Shown: positions 38,545 to 52,008 of the stretch, piece by piece | Position numbering within the stretch: the first letter of the stretch is position 1 | Layout: every line of letters begins with the position of its first letter | Source: Paragordius varius | Lineage: Eukaryota > Nematomorpha | Direction: 5' to 3' | DNA length: 64,000 bases | NCBI GenBank assembly: GCA_964247055.1 | Contig: OZ176050.1 | Coordinates: forward strand, 2,542,001-2,606,000 | Translations under genes and position numbers: made by a program | The notes under the pieces: generated by a model | What the model saw: the letters and a program-made list of their open reading frames with translations, nothing else | What the model was told of the DNA's origin: nothing | Databases searched by the model: none

Positions 38545-39420
38545 GTATTCTCAAGTATCTCTTTGGCCGAATTAGCGAATTCCTTTAATGGGAACAATAA
38601 CGGAATATCAAATGCAATAAATCAAGACCCTTGGCCATCATCGCATTCTTCTATGGTATTTGTGGAAGGTTACAACTTTCACATGTTTAAGAATTTAATT
38701 ATAAAAACACTGTTTTTACCAATATTCAGAGAGTGCCTTTACATAATCTAGATTTTAAGGAGGCAAAACAATATATAAAATATGGGATAGACTACAATTA
38801 TAATCAATTTAAATTTCATTTTTATATTTTTATACAACAAATAGATATCCAACTTAAATGTGATAAAAATACGTTTCTCATTGATTTAACATTCACTCAA
38901 CCATTCTACGGCGTAGTTTATACCAAAGATAATTTTTTCGGGGGCACTCGATGCAAAACTGAAGGAAATGGTCAACGAAAAGTACAATTTGATGTTCAAT
39001 TCGATGGCTGTGGTTCTGTCAGACGGCAAGATGTAATATGATTTTAAAAATGATGTTTATTTCCTATATTCATCATTTAAAATTAAGTCCTTTCAAACAA
39101 TATATCATATAATATTATACTGGCAAATAAAATTTTTTCACTACACCAATCATTTTATGTTATGCGTTTGTAAAAATCAATACTATATAATATGTTTAGT
39201 ATACCGGTGTCATTTACCACGAAAATGTTATTGTCGTTAAGATTGAAAGAGCCTGGCCCATTATAACAACAGAAGATCGTGCATTTCGACTCATGTGTTG
39301 GCCAGTCCAAAAAATGAAAGATAAATTGATACAAAAACAAAGTGGAATTAATGTTCCGTAAGTTTATTTTTGGCAATTTATACAAAAAACTGTAAAATAA
39401 TTTTAACTTCCCACTAATTT

Positions 39421-39456
<36 letters not shown>

Positions 39457-42400
39457 GGATAATAATCGCAGTATAATATAGAATTAAAATTTGTTAGGTG
39501 TTTAGGTATTTACAAAGAATCCCAATAACCAGTCATCTTATTCCAATAATATAATCTTAAGAATATAATGTAACGCTTTTGGGAATATGTTATTAGCTTA
39601 TATGTTGTTTACGACTATTTATATATATATAATCTCGTAAATTAAATTAATCCAAAATTTTAACATAATTGTGCTGTAGAATGATACCTATACAAACTCA
39701 AAAAGCTTCAATTAAACCGCTCAAAGTTCCAGACTGCAATATGAAAGTTATACAAGGATTGGATGTTAGAAACGAACCATCTGAGAAAATGTTAATTGGA
39801 CAAACTGGAAGTGTGGTTGTTTCTTTTGACGATAAGGGTTATAAAATTTTCATAATTATTTTTCCATATATATATATATATATATATATGGCGCCGACAT
39901 TTAATTATTTTAAACCATTTTATAGATAACTTTGATATGTTTATATCGGATTGCATGGCTCACGATGGGAAAGATTTGCACAGTGTTGATTTGATTGATT
40001 CTTATGGGTAAAAATAAATTTTTTCCTTTAATTTATATTAGATTCAATATACCATTAAAATCATTCTTGAAAACTTCAAATTTACCCTCATTTCACCCTA
40101 AATAAATAATGGGTTTTTCAATCATCGAAAAATTATATTTTTCGATGATTGAAAAAATATTGTTCATAATTAAATTAGTAATACACTGAAAAAATAATGA
40201 ATTATGCCATAAAGAAATATTTCTTATTTGAAATTAATTGACGTTTCAAAACATCCATTTTTGGGGATTAAAAATGTTCTAGTGTAGCGCTAAAATGTTT
40301 AAGGATGAGTTTGAGGTATAACTGGTATACATAAAAATTATAGCTTTTTAAATTACCATAATGAAATTTAATTGGATTTATAAGGTGTCCCACTATGCCC
40401 AAAATGGTTAGAGAGGTACGTTATGTCAAAGTTGACAACACAAGCTATTATTCCTTTCCCTTCAAAGTTTTCAAATTTCCGGACACGACCAATGTCTACT
40501 TTAAATGCAATATCACAATATGTTTTAGATCATGCGTTCAGGTATCATTTTAACAAAATTATAATAATAATTTTAAATCGATTAGATGTTAAATTTTAGG
40601 GTAAACTTTCATTTCGAGCGAAAAATTATTCGATTAAACATTTTTAAAACCGTTAAATATAATAAAAGTTCTAATCTTTCCCATAAGACAGTTTTAATTT
40701 AAATCTTATAAACCCGAAATGAAACAAATATTGGAATCATAATACCAAAAAAGTATAATGAATCAATCATATTTTAAATATATCATTTAAATTTAAAATT
40801 TTTTACCAAAAAATATTTTTTTCATTCATGCATATACCAAACAGTTAATTACCATTGATGTAAATTACTAAGGCTCTATATATATATAACATTTTATTTC
40901 TATTTTTTTGCAAATATTTTTCTTAATCAAAACCCAAAAACACATATTAATTTAATAAAAAATGAAAGTTCTCTTATTTGTTTTAGCTGACTGCTAAGAA
41001 CGATTTTTTGGTTTTAGCGCCCAAATGTTAAGAAATCCTTCATTTTTTCGGATTTTATAGTTTTCTCTAACCAAGAATGCTAAAACTTTTTTAAAGGTAG
41101 ATTTCAATTATATGAATAAATATACGAAAAAAAAACATTTTTTTATTCAGAAACAATGCGGGCGAGATTTATGGTCATTTAAACAAGTAGATTCGATAAA
41201 TAGTGTAAATCAGGAGAGTAAATATCGAGCAGATCCATACAGAGACAATACGCAACATTCAAAATCTAATAACAATTTATTTTACAAAAGTATCCCCGAA
41301 TTAAGTCAATTGGTCCGTTTTAAACGGTCCAGCATACATCTGATGGATAAAATAAATTATTACAATGATAATGATGATGATAAGAAGAAGAATAAAAACA
41401 CAAGCGTTATAGCTAACTTGCAATTAACCGATGATACAATCGTTGATGCCGAAAGCCAAGATATCAAAATGAGTAAAACCAAATGAATTACACTACAATT
41501 TATTAATAAGAAATTTGTTGAATATCCATATATTAATCTTGTTTTTTTTCATAATAGCCGTAATATTCCCAACGGATCATTTAATGCGAGAACAAACAAA
41601 AACGTACATTGATGATTTATTAAGCGCTAAAAACTTGGCCTACTTGTCCAATTCTTCAAAGAAAAGTTATTCTTCTTCTCAAAACCGACTTTATAGTAAA
41701 AACAGTAGTCAAGGTATAGCAACACCACTTCTCCGTAAAAATATGCTGATTGGCCATTTCTTGAATAACGAAAATAGCCCTAATGATATCCGACCACCAG
41801 TTAATTTAATAACTAAATCTGATCAAACAATACCGCAATCTCTTTCCCAATCGTCTGATGAAGGTCATGCCAGCAATCTTATAGCAAATGATTGGAATAA
41901 AAACATGCCCCTCCTGCAAAACTATCTTTTCAATTCGGCCTCAAGGTTGGAAAACGATGCGGACTTAGACGCTTTACTGGCTGAAGCCTCAAATATTTTA
42001 CCATTGAATCGAGGGATTGTACCGAGTGGGAGGATAGTTAGTGATTTATATGCCTGTAAGCATCTTATCTTTTATGCGTTAATGGTACTCTTGTTAGCTA
42101 CCATAAGTGTCATAATGCTCATCTGTTTGGCCTACAAATTGACTATAAAGTTGCGTAAATCAGCGCGAACTCCAGCGTCTAAGTTATCAGAAAAAAGTCA
42201 TAACATGGGTACAAGAACTGAGCACTCCTCATCAAACTGTACATCTCCGAATAGTTGTATCACAACAGACTCTGATAACATTTCATCTTCAATTCAAAAT
42301 TCAAGTATCAGCAATAGTGGCAATAATAGCCCTATGTATCCACCCATTGAAATAATCAATCAACGAAAACCTACAAAATTAACTTGTGCTTTGAGGCAAT

Positions 42401-42954
42401 CTAATATACGAAAAGGTTACGGAGAATCTGAGTATCATTTTGATATTCATGAATATCAAAGGAATGGAAATAATAGGCTAGGGACAAATGTTGGCCAAAA
42501 TAACAATAATCCCAAATTACAACAAGAAGATGAAAGAAGAATTATGAATTATTGTGAAAAACCACCCTATAAAGCAATGAATAACATCGGTCAGAACCGT
42601 GTAGCAAAAGGGATAAAAACATCGTTTAAATGGGTTTGGAGACCAGATTTAATCATTGCATACCCTTCTTCTCCGCAGGAGAGTAAAAATACTAATAACC
42701 CCTTTATTGGAACTACTAATGCGATTCAAACGAAAAGTGGTAGTAATAATAATACCAATAATAAAATAATTTTTCCTCCCACACCAGCCAAACCCTTGAT
42801 TCTGAATGGAAACGTAGCTAATCTTTTTTCAACAAATCAACATTTGAACCGTGAAAATCAATCTGTAAATCATCCGGTGAATAAGACTCAACAGGGTTTG
42901 CCTCCATTGTCCATGGGCCAAATTGCAAATAAAATAAAAAAGAATCAATCCTAA
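38545..42954 (+). CDS. ZP-domain (cuticlin/dusky-like) type I membrane protein, 5' end missing
   Basis: Exons found: 38545-38655, 38730-39032, 39200-39357, 39680-39837, 39926-40007, 40385-40541, 41151-41472, 41558-42954; phases agree, 895 aa without the N-terminus. The zona pellucida domain begins near IDIQLKCDKNTFLIDLTF and contains FYGVVYTKDNF, FDGCGSVRR, YHENVIVVKIERAW, DMFISDCMAHDGKD, YGCPTMPKMV and VYFKCNITICFRSC, the ZP-N plus ZP-C pattern of invertebrate cuticlin and apical matrix proteins. A furin-type site RFKR follows, then one membrane span (HLIFYALMVLLLATISVIML) and a cytoplasmic tail of about 270 residues rich in Asn and Ser. Such proteins are cleaved and polymerise in apical or cuticular extracellular matrix. 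If the 85-bp intron 41473-41557 were retained, translation would stop at 41484, giving a form without the membrane span. Intron 40008-40384 holds an M2 MITE. Confidence 0.88.
40047..40330. mobile_element. M2-family MITE in a ZP-gene intron
   Basis: Ends ATATACCATT and GGTATAC are inverted and match the M2 elements at 32310-32746 and 47240-47494. Subterminal single units (CTTCAAATTTACCCTC on the left, GGATGAGTTTGAGG on the right) replace the arrays of the larger copy. The centre holds a perfect short palindrome TTCAATCATCGAAAAAT / ATTTTTCGATGATTGAA (about 40118-40155). Confidence 0.65.
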
Positions 42955-43588
42955 TCCAAATTTTTCTTAATCGCATTTATAATAATATAACAGTATGAAC
43001 AGTCATATTTTTCGAATCCCGTTGAAATATTTTTGAGCAATGTATATATTTTTACTGCAAACAATACCACATTTATGAAATAATAATTTTAGTATGGCTC
43101 CGGTGATGGCAAATTATTTATATTTAATCTATAGAGATATATTATTTACAGTTTAGTAATTGTATATATAAATGATCCAATTATTTGCATTGTAGAATAA
43201 ATGACAATAACCCAATCTTTTATGATATATAGCCTACCAAATAATAAAATCATGGATATCAAACATGGATAACCCCAAAAAGTTAAATATTTATATATAT
43301 GGTTGAAACGTATGCTAGATCTTGGAGCGAAATAACCGTTAATCATACGATTTGTTAAATTATAAAATGAATTTTTCCCAATCTAATTTTGGGTCAGCCT
43401 TATGAAATTATTTCAAAAATCAAATGCCAATGCTCGTTATGAAGAAAACTTAATGCTGAGTTGGCATTTGCAAACGATATGTACCCATATATGTAGGCAA
43501 AAGCAAATTTAATTTTCAAAATAAATTATATAATTTCTTGACATCAATAGAAGTTATATTTAAAAATATATAAATTTAAATTTTCATA
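42955..43588. other. Convergent 3' region of the ZP and GPALPP1 genes
   Basis: The two genes end facing each other across 634 bp. AT-rich, presumably both 3' UTRs. Nothing else recognised. Confidence 0.45.
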
Positions 43589-45052
43589 TTATCTCGGATG
43601 GCCTGAGCTAGTTGCCTTCATAAACTTGGTGGCTAATGTATTATTTTGGCACATAAAATTCTTTTTGTTTGCAGAGGCGGTGATTTTTGAAATTTGACGG
43701 ACTTTGAGATCATTTTCTCGATCAAATGGAATGCGCTCTTTCGCTTTTTTATCATCACCTTTCAAACGTTCTTCTTTACGCTGTAAATCAACAAGAAAAT
43801 ATGGTGGTTATCAAAAATATAAATATATAATTAAAATTAAAATCCATAGGCATAAATATCATTATAAAATAGCAATAAGTTGATTTGAAAACCCTGCAAA
43901 ACCCTTTTCAAAACATGTATATTTTTTTTAAATTAGAATGGACTAAATTACATAAATACCTAGATAACAATGAAAAATAAGGTTAAAATATATAATATTT
44001 AAAGACCGTTTGACACCAAAGTTTTAATTGTAAAATTAATGTTTTGGTTTTTTAAATATAATTTTGAAATCTTAGTTGTTAAACAAATTTTGCAAATGAA
44101 ACCTTTTTCAATATTTCCTCTTGATGAATTTCAAGTAAAGATCGAGTTTCTTCGTTAGCCTAAAATGCATTAGAGTAATAAGAAATACTATATTTTGTGT
44201 TTCATTATATTGTTGTTCAAGGGCATCTTTATAGAATTGTTCAGATTTCGTTAAGATTTTTTTCTTTGGTTTCTGTTTATCAAAAATTAATATATACATT
44301 CTCTGCAACAAAAAACAGTTATTGATACTATAATAGATTAATCACCAAAAAAAGGTTCGCTAATTAATAACTTTGAAGTATACTAATACTATTTTATACT
44401 TTATAGGATTCAATACAAGAACAATTATCGCAAAACATGTATAATTTAATATATATATTAAATAATTAATTTTGAAAGCGTTTTATTCAAACTGATTAAT
44501 AATATGATCCGATAAATTTCATCGTTAATCAATTGTAACAGATAAAAATAATCCGATTTCAAAATGTGCAAGATGCGATATAAATTACTTCACCAGGTGT
44601 TTTTGTCCAAGATTCATCTATAAAATGTCCAGTATCAAAATTCTTTCGTTTAAAAGCTTTTGATTGGGATTTTTGTTTATCAGGTAATGTGGTCATCCAT
44701 TCTTCTCGTTTTTGTTTTCCATCATCAACATCCTAAAATAATTACTTTTTTTGGTGTACTTGAGATTTTTGGTATAAAAAGTTTTGAAATTTCGTTTCTA
44801 AATTTATTAGTACAACATGATACTTTCTTCATTTTCTTCCGTTCCAAATGTAGTAGGTCCAATTATTTCATCTTCCGTATCGCTTTCAGAATCTGTTCTT
44901 GCTTCTTTGTAATGATTTTCCAAAACTTTTCTAAACTCTTTCGGCATAGTGGGACCGATTGAGCCATTGTTTCCTTCGTAGGAAACTTGTGATTTGATTA
45001 GACTTGGTGGTAAACTGGGACCATAATCGCTATTACTGTCTTCATCTGACAT
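43589..45052 (-). CDS. GPALPP1: GPALPP motif-containing protein 1-like (DUF3752)
   Basis: Exons (minus): 45052-44824, 44797-44760, 44732-44589, 44272-44189, 44159-44103, 43780-43589; phases agree, 247 aa. N-terminal motifs YGPSLPPSL and IGPTMP stand for the GPALPP repeats; the C-terminal DUF3752 region has REEWMTTLPDKQK, FKRKNF, SWTKTP, RSLLEIHQEEILKK and KERIPFDRENDLKV, all collinear with the vertebrate protein. It is a predicted nuclear protein of unknown biochemical role. Three introns are 26, 27 and 29 nt (44798-44823, 44733-44759, 44160-44188). The 38-nt exon 2 is needed to keep frame, which supports both tiny introns. The acceptor of exon 4 (44273) was chosen by phase; an alternative acceptor 30 nt upstream is possible. 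It shares a 102-bp divergent promoter region with Rab6. Confidence 0.88.
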
Positions 45053-47609
<2,557 letters not shown>

Positions 47610-48093
47610 ACCAACACACAGAACAAAACAACTTCACACATACATGTATAAAATATTTGATATTCCCTAAAAATCCTTCCAAACTCTTTTAATCCTGCCT
47701 CAAAAAACGCCAAATTTAACAACAGCCATAATATTGAATTTTAATTACCGCCTCCCCTATGTCTGCTAGATGACCCTCTATTAAATGATGCATAAACGCT
47801 CTTTTTATTAATTACATATATCTGTACTGGCATGTATTTATTTATATGGTTTTAATTGTATATGGATTATGCAATATTAAATGGTTTTAACATTATATTC
47901 ATTATTTACATGATGAAAATTAGGTGTAAAGTGTGTAGTGTATCTAATATTCATAGGTATATAGATATTTAAAATGTATAACGTTTTATATCACTATCTT
48001 ATGTTGTTACCTATACCAATATTATTTTTTGATTATTTTTCAATTTTTACTAAATTACTAGTATATTACCCGAAATGCAAAAAGCCGTCACAA

Positions 48094-48430
48094 CAGGGGT
48101 GTCCAAGACAAATGGCTTAGCTGGCTACATTTTTTAAAAAATAAACTAATGTTTACCTTAAAGACCCGAGAATCTAATTTTTATCAAGAATGTGATATTC
48201 ATTAATTAACGGCCTGAAAAATTAATTAGACCTATATTGAAAATGGTGTTTTTGGCTATAGATGTATTTGTGCATAATAAGACATGAACAAACAGATAAT
48301 TATTTTAAAGCAATTTTAACTAAGATATGATAAATAGAATATTTTTGCAAATTATAGAATTTATATGTAATTTATAATCTTTCGCGGGTCGAATAAAAAG
48401 TCGCGGAGGGTCGTGTGTTGGACACCCTAG
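48094..48430. mobile_element. hAT-type MITE between the two Rab6 terminal exons
   Basis: Starts CAGGGGTGTCCAAGACAAAT and ends GTGTTGGACACCCTAG, inverted copies of the hAT ends at 30035 and 31905. About 337 bp, no coding capacity; near the right end the CGGGTCGAAT..GTCGCGGAGGGTCG block is typical of hAT subterminal regions. No convincing target duplication remains. Confidence 0.75.
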
Positions 48431-48730
48431 GTCTAAAATATCGAGTTTTAATCTTTTCATTTTTTAAATTAGTCATTTGATAAATGGATAAATATGATTA
48501 AAATAAGGCATTCCGGTGTCATATTTGGCTGTCCAATATAAAAAAATCAATTATTGTAGCATTACGCATTTTTCAATGTATTTGTCGTTGGAACAATTTT
48601 ATATAATGTCTACGTTCTAATCAATTTTGCATGTTAATATTACTTGTAGTTTTGCTTGCTATATATTAGAACACTGCATATGACTCAATTCATATGGCAT
48701 GAAAAAAATTATTTTAAATTTATTTAACAG

Positions 48731-48798
48731 CAATAGCCCTTAAACCTGTAAATGCCGATTATAACTATAAAGCTACTGGAGGAAGTTGTGTGTGTTAA
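48731..48798 (+). CDS. RAB6: Alternative terminal exon of Rab6
   Basis: A 3' splice site (TATTTAACAG) precedes 68 nt that continue the Rab6 frame from exon 7 (47098): TIALKPVNADYNYKATG then Gly-Ser-Cys-Val-Cys-stop. It has the same length, phase and C-terminal CxC prenylation signal as the first terminal exon (47542-47609), so it is best explained as a duplicated, mutually exclusive last exon. The two peptides share only a few positions (x-I-x-x-K, N-A, K-A). Use of this exon would need a 1632-nt intron spanning the proximal exon and the MITE at 48094-48430. Confidence 0.75.
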
Positions 48799-49329
48799 CG
48801 GAAAATCAAATCAGAATAATGGAAAATGACATGTTTTATTATGCATCGAATTGATAATTAATTTTATAAATCTTGCTTTACTTTAATATACATATATTAA
48901 AATTGTAAATACGGTGTTTAAGGTCCTGGTTAAAAATATTAAAAGTATATAAAAGTTAAGGAGTTAGAATATATCACTTCTAATCGGGTGATACTTCTAA
49001 AATTATGTAAAGACAATAAAAGCTCATAATGTTAAAATAATCTATAAAGCTAAATGCTTCGAATAATACATAATAAATTAAAATTAGAATTAAATCCAAA
49101 ATGCAAGGGCTTGATTTTGATAAAAATTAACATACAATTCTAATACTATTCCATAACGTTTTATTAAAATAATTTCGATTTCAAGATGGTTTCAAAAAAA
49201 AAGGAATTGCAATCCTTGATGAAATTACATCTTAACGCCAAGAAATGATAAGGATTAAATGATGTTGATATCGCAATTTCTTCAAAGCAATAAACCAAAT
49301 GTTTTCAGGAGTTTTTATCGTTTTTTTTG

Positions 49330-49990
49330 GGAAAACCTTTATTTTCATTCCATTTATTTTATTCAATATAATGTCCATCGGCTTTTTCACGTTTTAATCA
49401 CTTCGTAATAAAAGACATAGCAGAAAAACTGATTTTCTTTTGTGGCAAACATCTCACGTCTTCGAAATCGTTAATGTGCTGCTCTGGGAGCGTGTGTTCC
49501 AATGGGAAGAGCTAATAGTTAGATAGTGTCAGGTCAGAAAAAGTGAGGATGCGGAAGAAGTTCCCATCGCGATTTTAACGTATCTTTCATTGGATTTTCC
49601 GTGAGACAGGTTTGTCATGTAGCAAAATATTTTCCTGTCTTCTGGCCCATTCCCACTGGTTTCAAGAGCCACGATCTTTTCCTTTTTGGATTTAAAAAAT
49701 ATAACCACTTATCACCCGTCATTCCATGCAAAAATGATTTAATTTCGTGAGGTTGAAGCATGATATCTCAAACTCTGCGATTTTCTATCATTCAAATTGT
49801 GTGGGACCCATTTACCGAGTTATTGTTTTTCCGATTGCACGATGATTGATCATTTTTGTGACACATTTGATACTTCTGCAGATTGTAGTATCTGAGTTTG
49901 TTTTATCATCTAATATTCGTCTACCCGATCTCCAGTTATATTGTCTACCAAAGCGTACACTTTCTTCATATCACGATGCATGTTCACCAT
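49330..49990 (-). mobile_element. mariner-like transposon remnant
   Basis: On the minus strand, near 49800-49820, the frame reads GKWVPHNLNDRKS, the KWVPHELxE block of mariner transposases; ELLPHPHFF near 49560 corresponds to LPHPPYSPDLAPSD. The same blocks occur in the copies at 12690-13640 and 33985-35037, from which it is clearly diverged. Several stops interrupt it. Ends were not found. Confidence 0.65.
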
Positions 49991-51469
49991 ATGTTGCCAG
50001 CAAACGATGACCTTCAACAATCTTTTTCTTTTGATAAAATAAGAAATGAATGCCGCAAATGTTCATTTGCCTAAAATTCTGCATGATTACTGAATAATAA
50101 AAATACGCTACCTTCTGGGAGGAGGAACTTGTGGGTATTTGTAGTTTAATGTCAGATGGATGAGATGGGGTATATATCAATTTAATCCTCTGCGCATTAT
50201 TGCTGATGTTTTCTCTTAGCTAAATCGGTAATGCCTATACTATACCTAGTACTAGTTGCGCCCTCAAAGAATTTTAATTTAAGGTTTAAATGAAGGTTTA
50301 AACTACTTATGTTCGTTAGGTCAATTGTTTATTTATTTAAATTGATACAAAAAAATTATTTTAACTTTTATAGTTGAATTTTTCCATTTATGATTTATTA
50401 ATAAACATAGTATCGCATCTAATTTGGAAATCCGGTTTTTTTTGGTGCAATTATCTGATTATAATATAAGGTCATATTGTAGATCAGTGGTACACAAACC
50501 CTCGCCCATGAGTCCCATGCGGACTTTAAACTGATTTTTTATGGACCTGTTATTTATAAAAAATTTTGATGTATTTATTTTGAGTATAAATATTGCAGTT
50601 ACGAAATTTTTATCCATATTATATGGATGCCCTTGAACACGATAATTTTTTGCGGCCCTATTTTTTTTGCTTGACAAATACAATTACACATTCTCTTTCT
50701 GGGAAAATTTTTTTCATATCATAAGTGAAAATGAAACTTTTCTCGTTTAGTATTGCGTGAATAAACTTGACATATATTTTAGTAACATCCCAATATAAAA
50801 AATGTTAAGTTTGAAAGTAAAATGTTTATAAATAACTAATTTGATAAAACAGTGTATAGTTTAGTCAAATTATTAAAACAAAAAAAATTTAAACTCCCCT
50901 CCTATTGTTCCACAAACAAAAGAAAATTAAAATTTCATCTCAACAATCTGTCTTCTGATCCGTAAAAGAAAACAATATATAGTATTTAACCTAATGTTTC
51001 AGTATTTAAAATTTTGGGGTTTATACTAATATTTTTAATTTTCATGCATCTTTTGTTTTAAACCAATACGCTTTAATTAAATTCTACTTTAGTGATATAT
51101 TTTTTTCCGGTAATTAAAGCAACAGTTGGTATACTCAGTCCATTTTATACTCAAAGGTTTAATTTCTCTTTAAATATCCATTCAAAGAAAAACAAGTAGT
51201 TCATATATTTTATGTAAACAATTTTGCATATTAAATAAGGCTTTTAGTAAATCAATTCCCCAGTTGTTGTCACACAATATAAAATTATTATTGGAAAATG
51301 AACATTTTGATACAGTAATCTACTTACTTAAAAGGCTTATTTTCATTCGCCATTGCTAACATTTTATTATTGCTTACATGCATGGGATTGATAATAAATT
51401 GATAATTTATGTAAATGAAATCAATTCTTTCTACATATAAACGCCACCAATAAGTACAAGTCTGTCTAC

Positions 51470-51535
51470 CTGGTAACTTCCTTCAAGTCCATTTCCAACA
51501 AAATGCTTGATGGGCTTATATTCAAAGATCTCACA
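51470..51535 (-). CDS. Possible orphan exon, unidentified protein
   Basis: A good acceptor (TTTTTGTTCAG) and donor (CAG/GTAGAC) flank 22 codons of coding-like composition, CEIFEYKPIKHFVGNGLEG followed by SYQ. Read through the donor it continues VDRLVLIGGVYM before a stop. No neighbouring exons that join in frame could be assembled, and the protein is not recognised. It may be one exon of a gene with long introns, a pseudogene fragment, or chance. Confidence 0.2.
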
Positions 51536-52008
51536 CTGAACAAAAATATATTTTGCATAATTGAAATCGCCATTATTGACAAAAAAAGAACTAATGCTTC
51601 TTTTCTAATACATGGCTAAGAGATTTATTATGGATATCTCCTGATTTTGAATACTTAATCGTGAATGCCTTTTTTACACATAAAATTTATATAATAATAT
51701 ATGCTGTTGTTGATAAAAACGTGCTCATACTGTATCTGTCGTCCTACATATTATCCCTGATTCGTATTGTGCTTTAAATGGATTTCGGTAGGCACAGAAA
51801 AAATAACTTTTGTGTTTAGTCGTGCTATAATAACAGAATGGCACAATTATTTTATTGACACACATATATCTGGTGGATCTAGATCAAATAAAAAAAACTT
51901 TTTTTAATGTTCTTAACATCTTAAGTAAATAATTCAAATTTGCAAAACTAAAAGGCGAATAAAAAAAGATTGACCTAATTTGTTGCTGTTATTGTACACA
52001 AAATATCC

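Larger units (their letters stand above)
48799..52008. other. Intergenic region between Rab6 and the Cys-Cys gene
   Basis: It contains a mariner remnant (about 49330-49990), a partial hAT-like end at 50484 (CAGTGGTACACAAACC), and one possible orphan exon at 51470-51535. The rest is AT-rich and shows nothing recognisable. Inside the following gene, 52395-52427 carries another partial hAT end (GGACACCCTG). Confidence 0.4.

Noticed and set aside
41515-41557. Apparent signal peptide (NIHILILFFFIIAVIFP) starting a separate gene upstream of the ZP tail
   Set aside because: The hydrophobic run is the polypyrimidine end of an 85-bp intron; splicing 41472 to 41558 keeps the ZP frame and joins furin site to membrane span as expected.
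44272-44311. Alternative exon 4 start of GPALPP1 with an extra RMYILIFDKQ segment, or a 5-nt micro-exon AGAAT with a 25-nt intron
   Set aside because: Both keep frame, but the direct junction TPGE-KPKKKILTKSEQF aligns best with the vertebrate spacing and needs no micro-exon.
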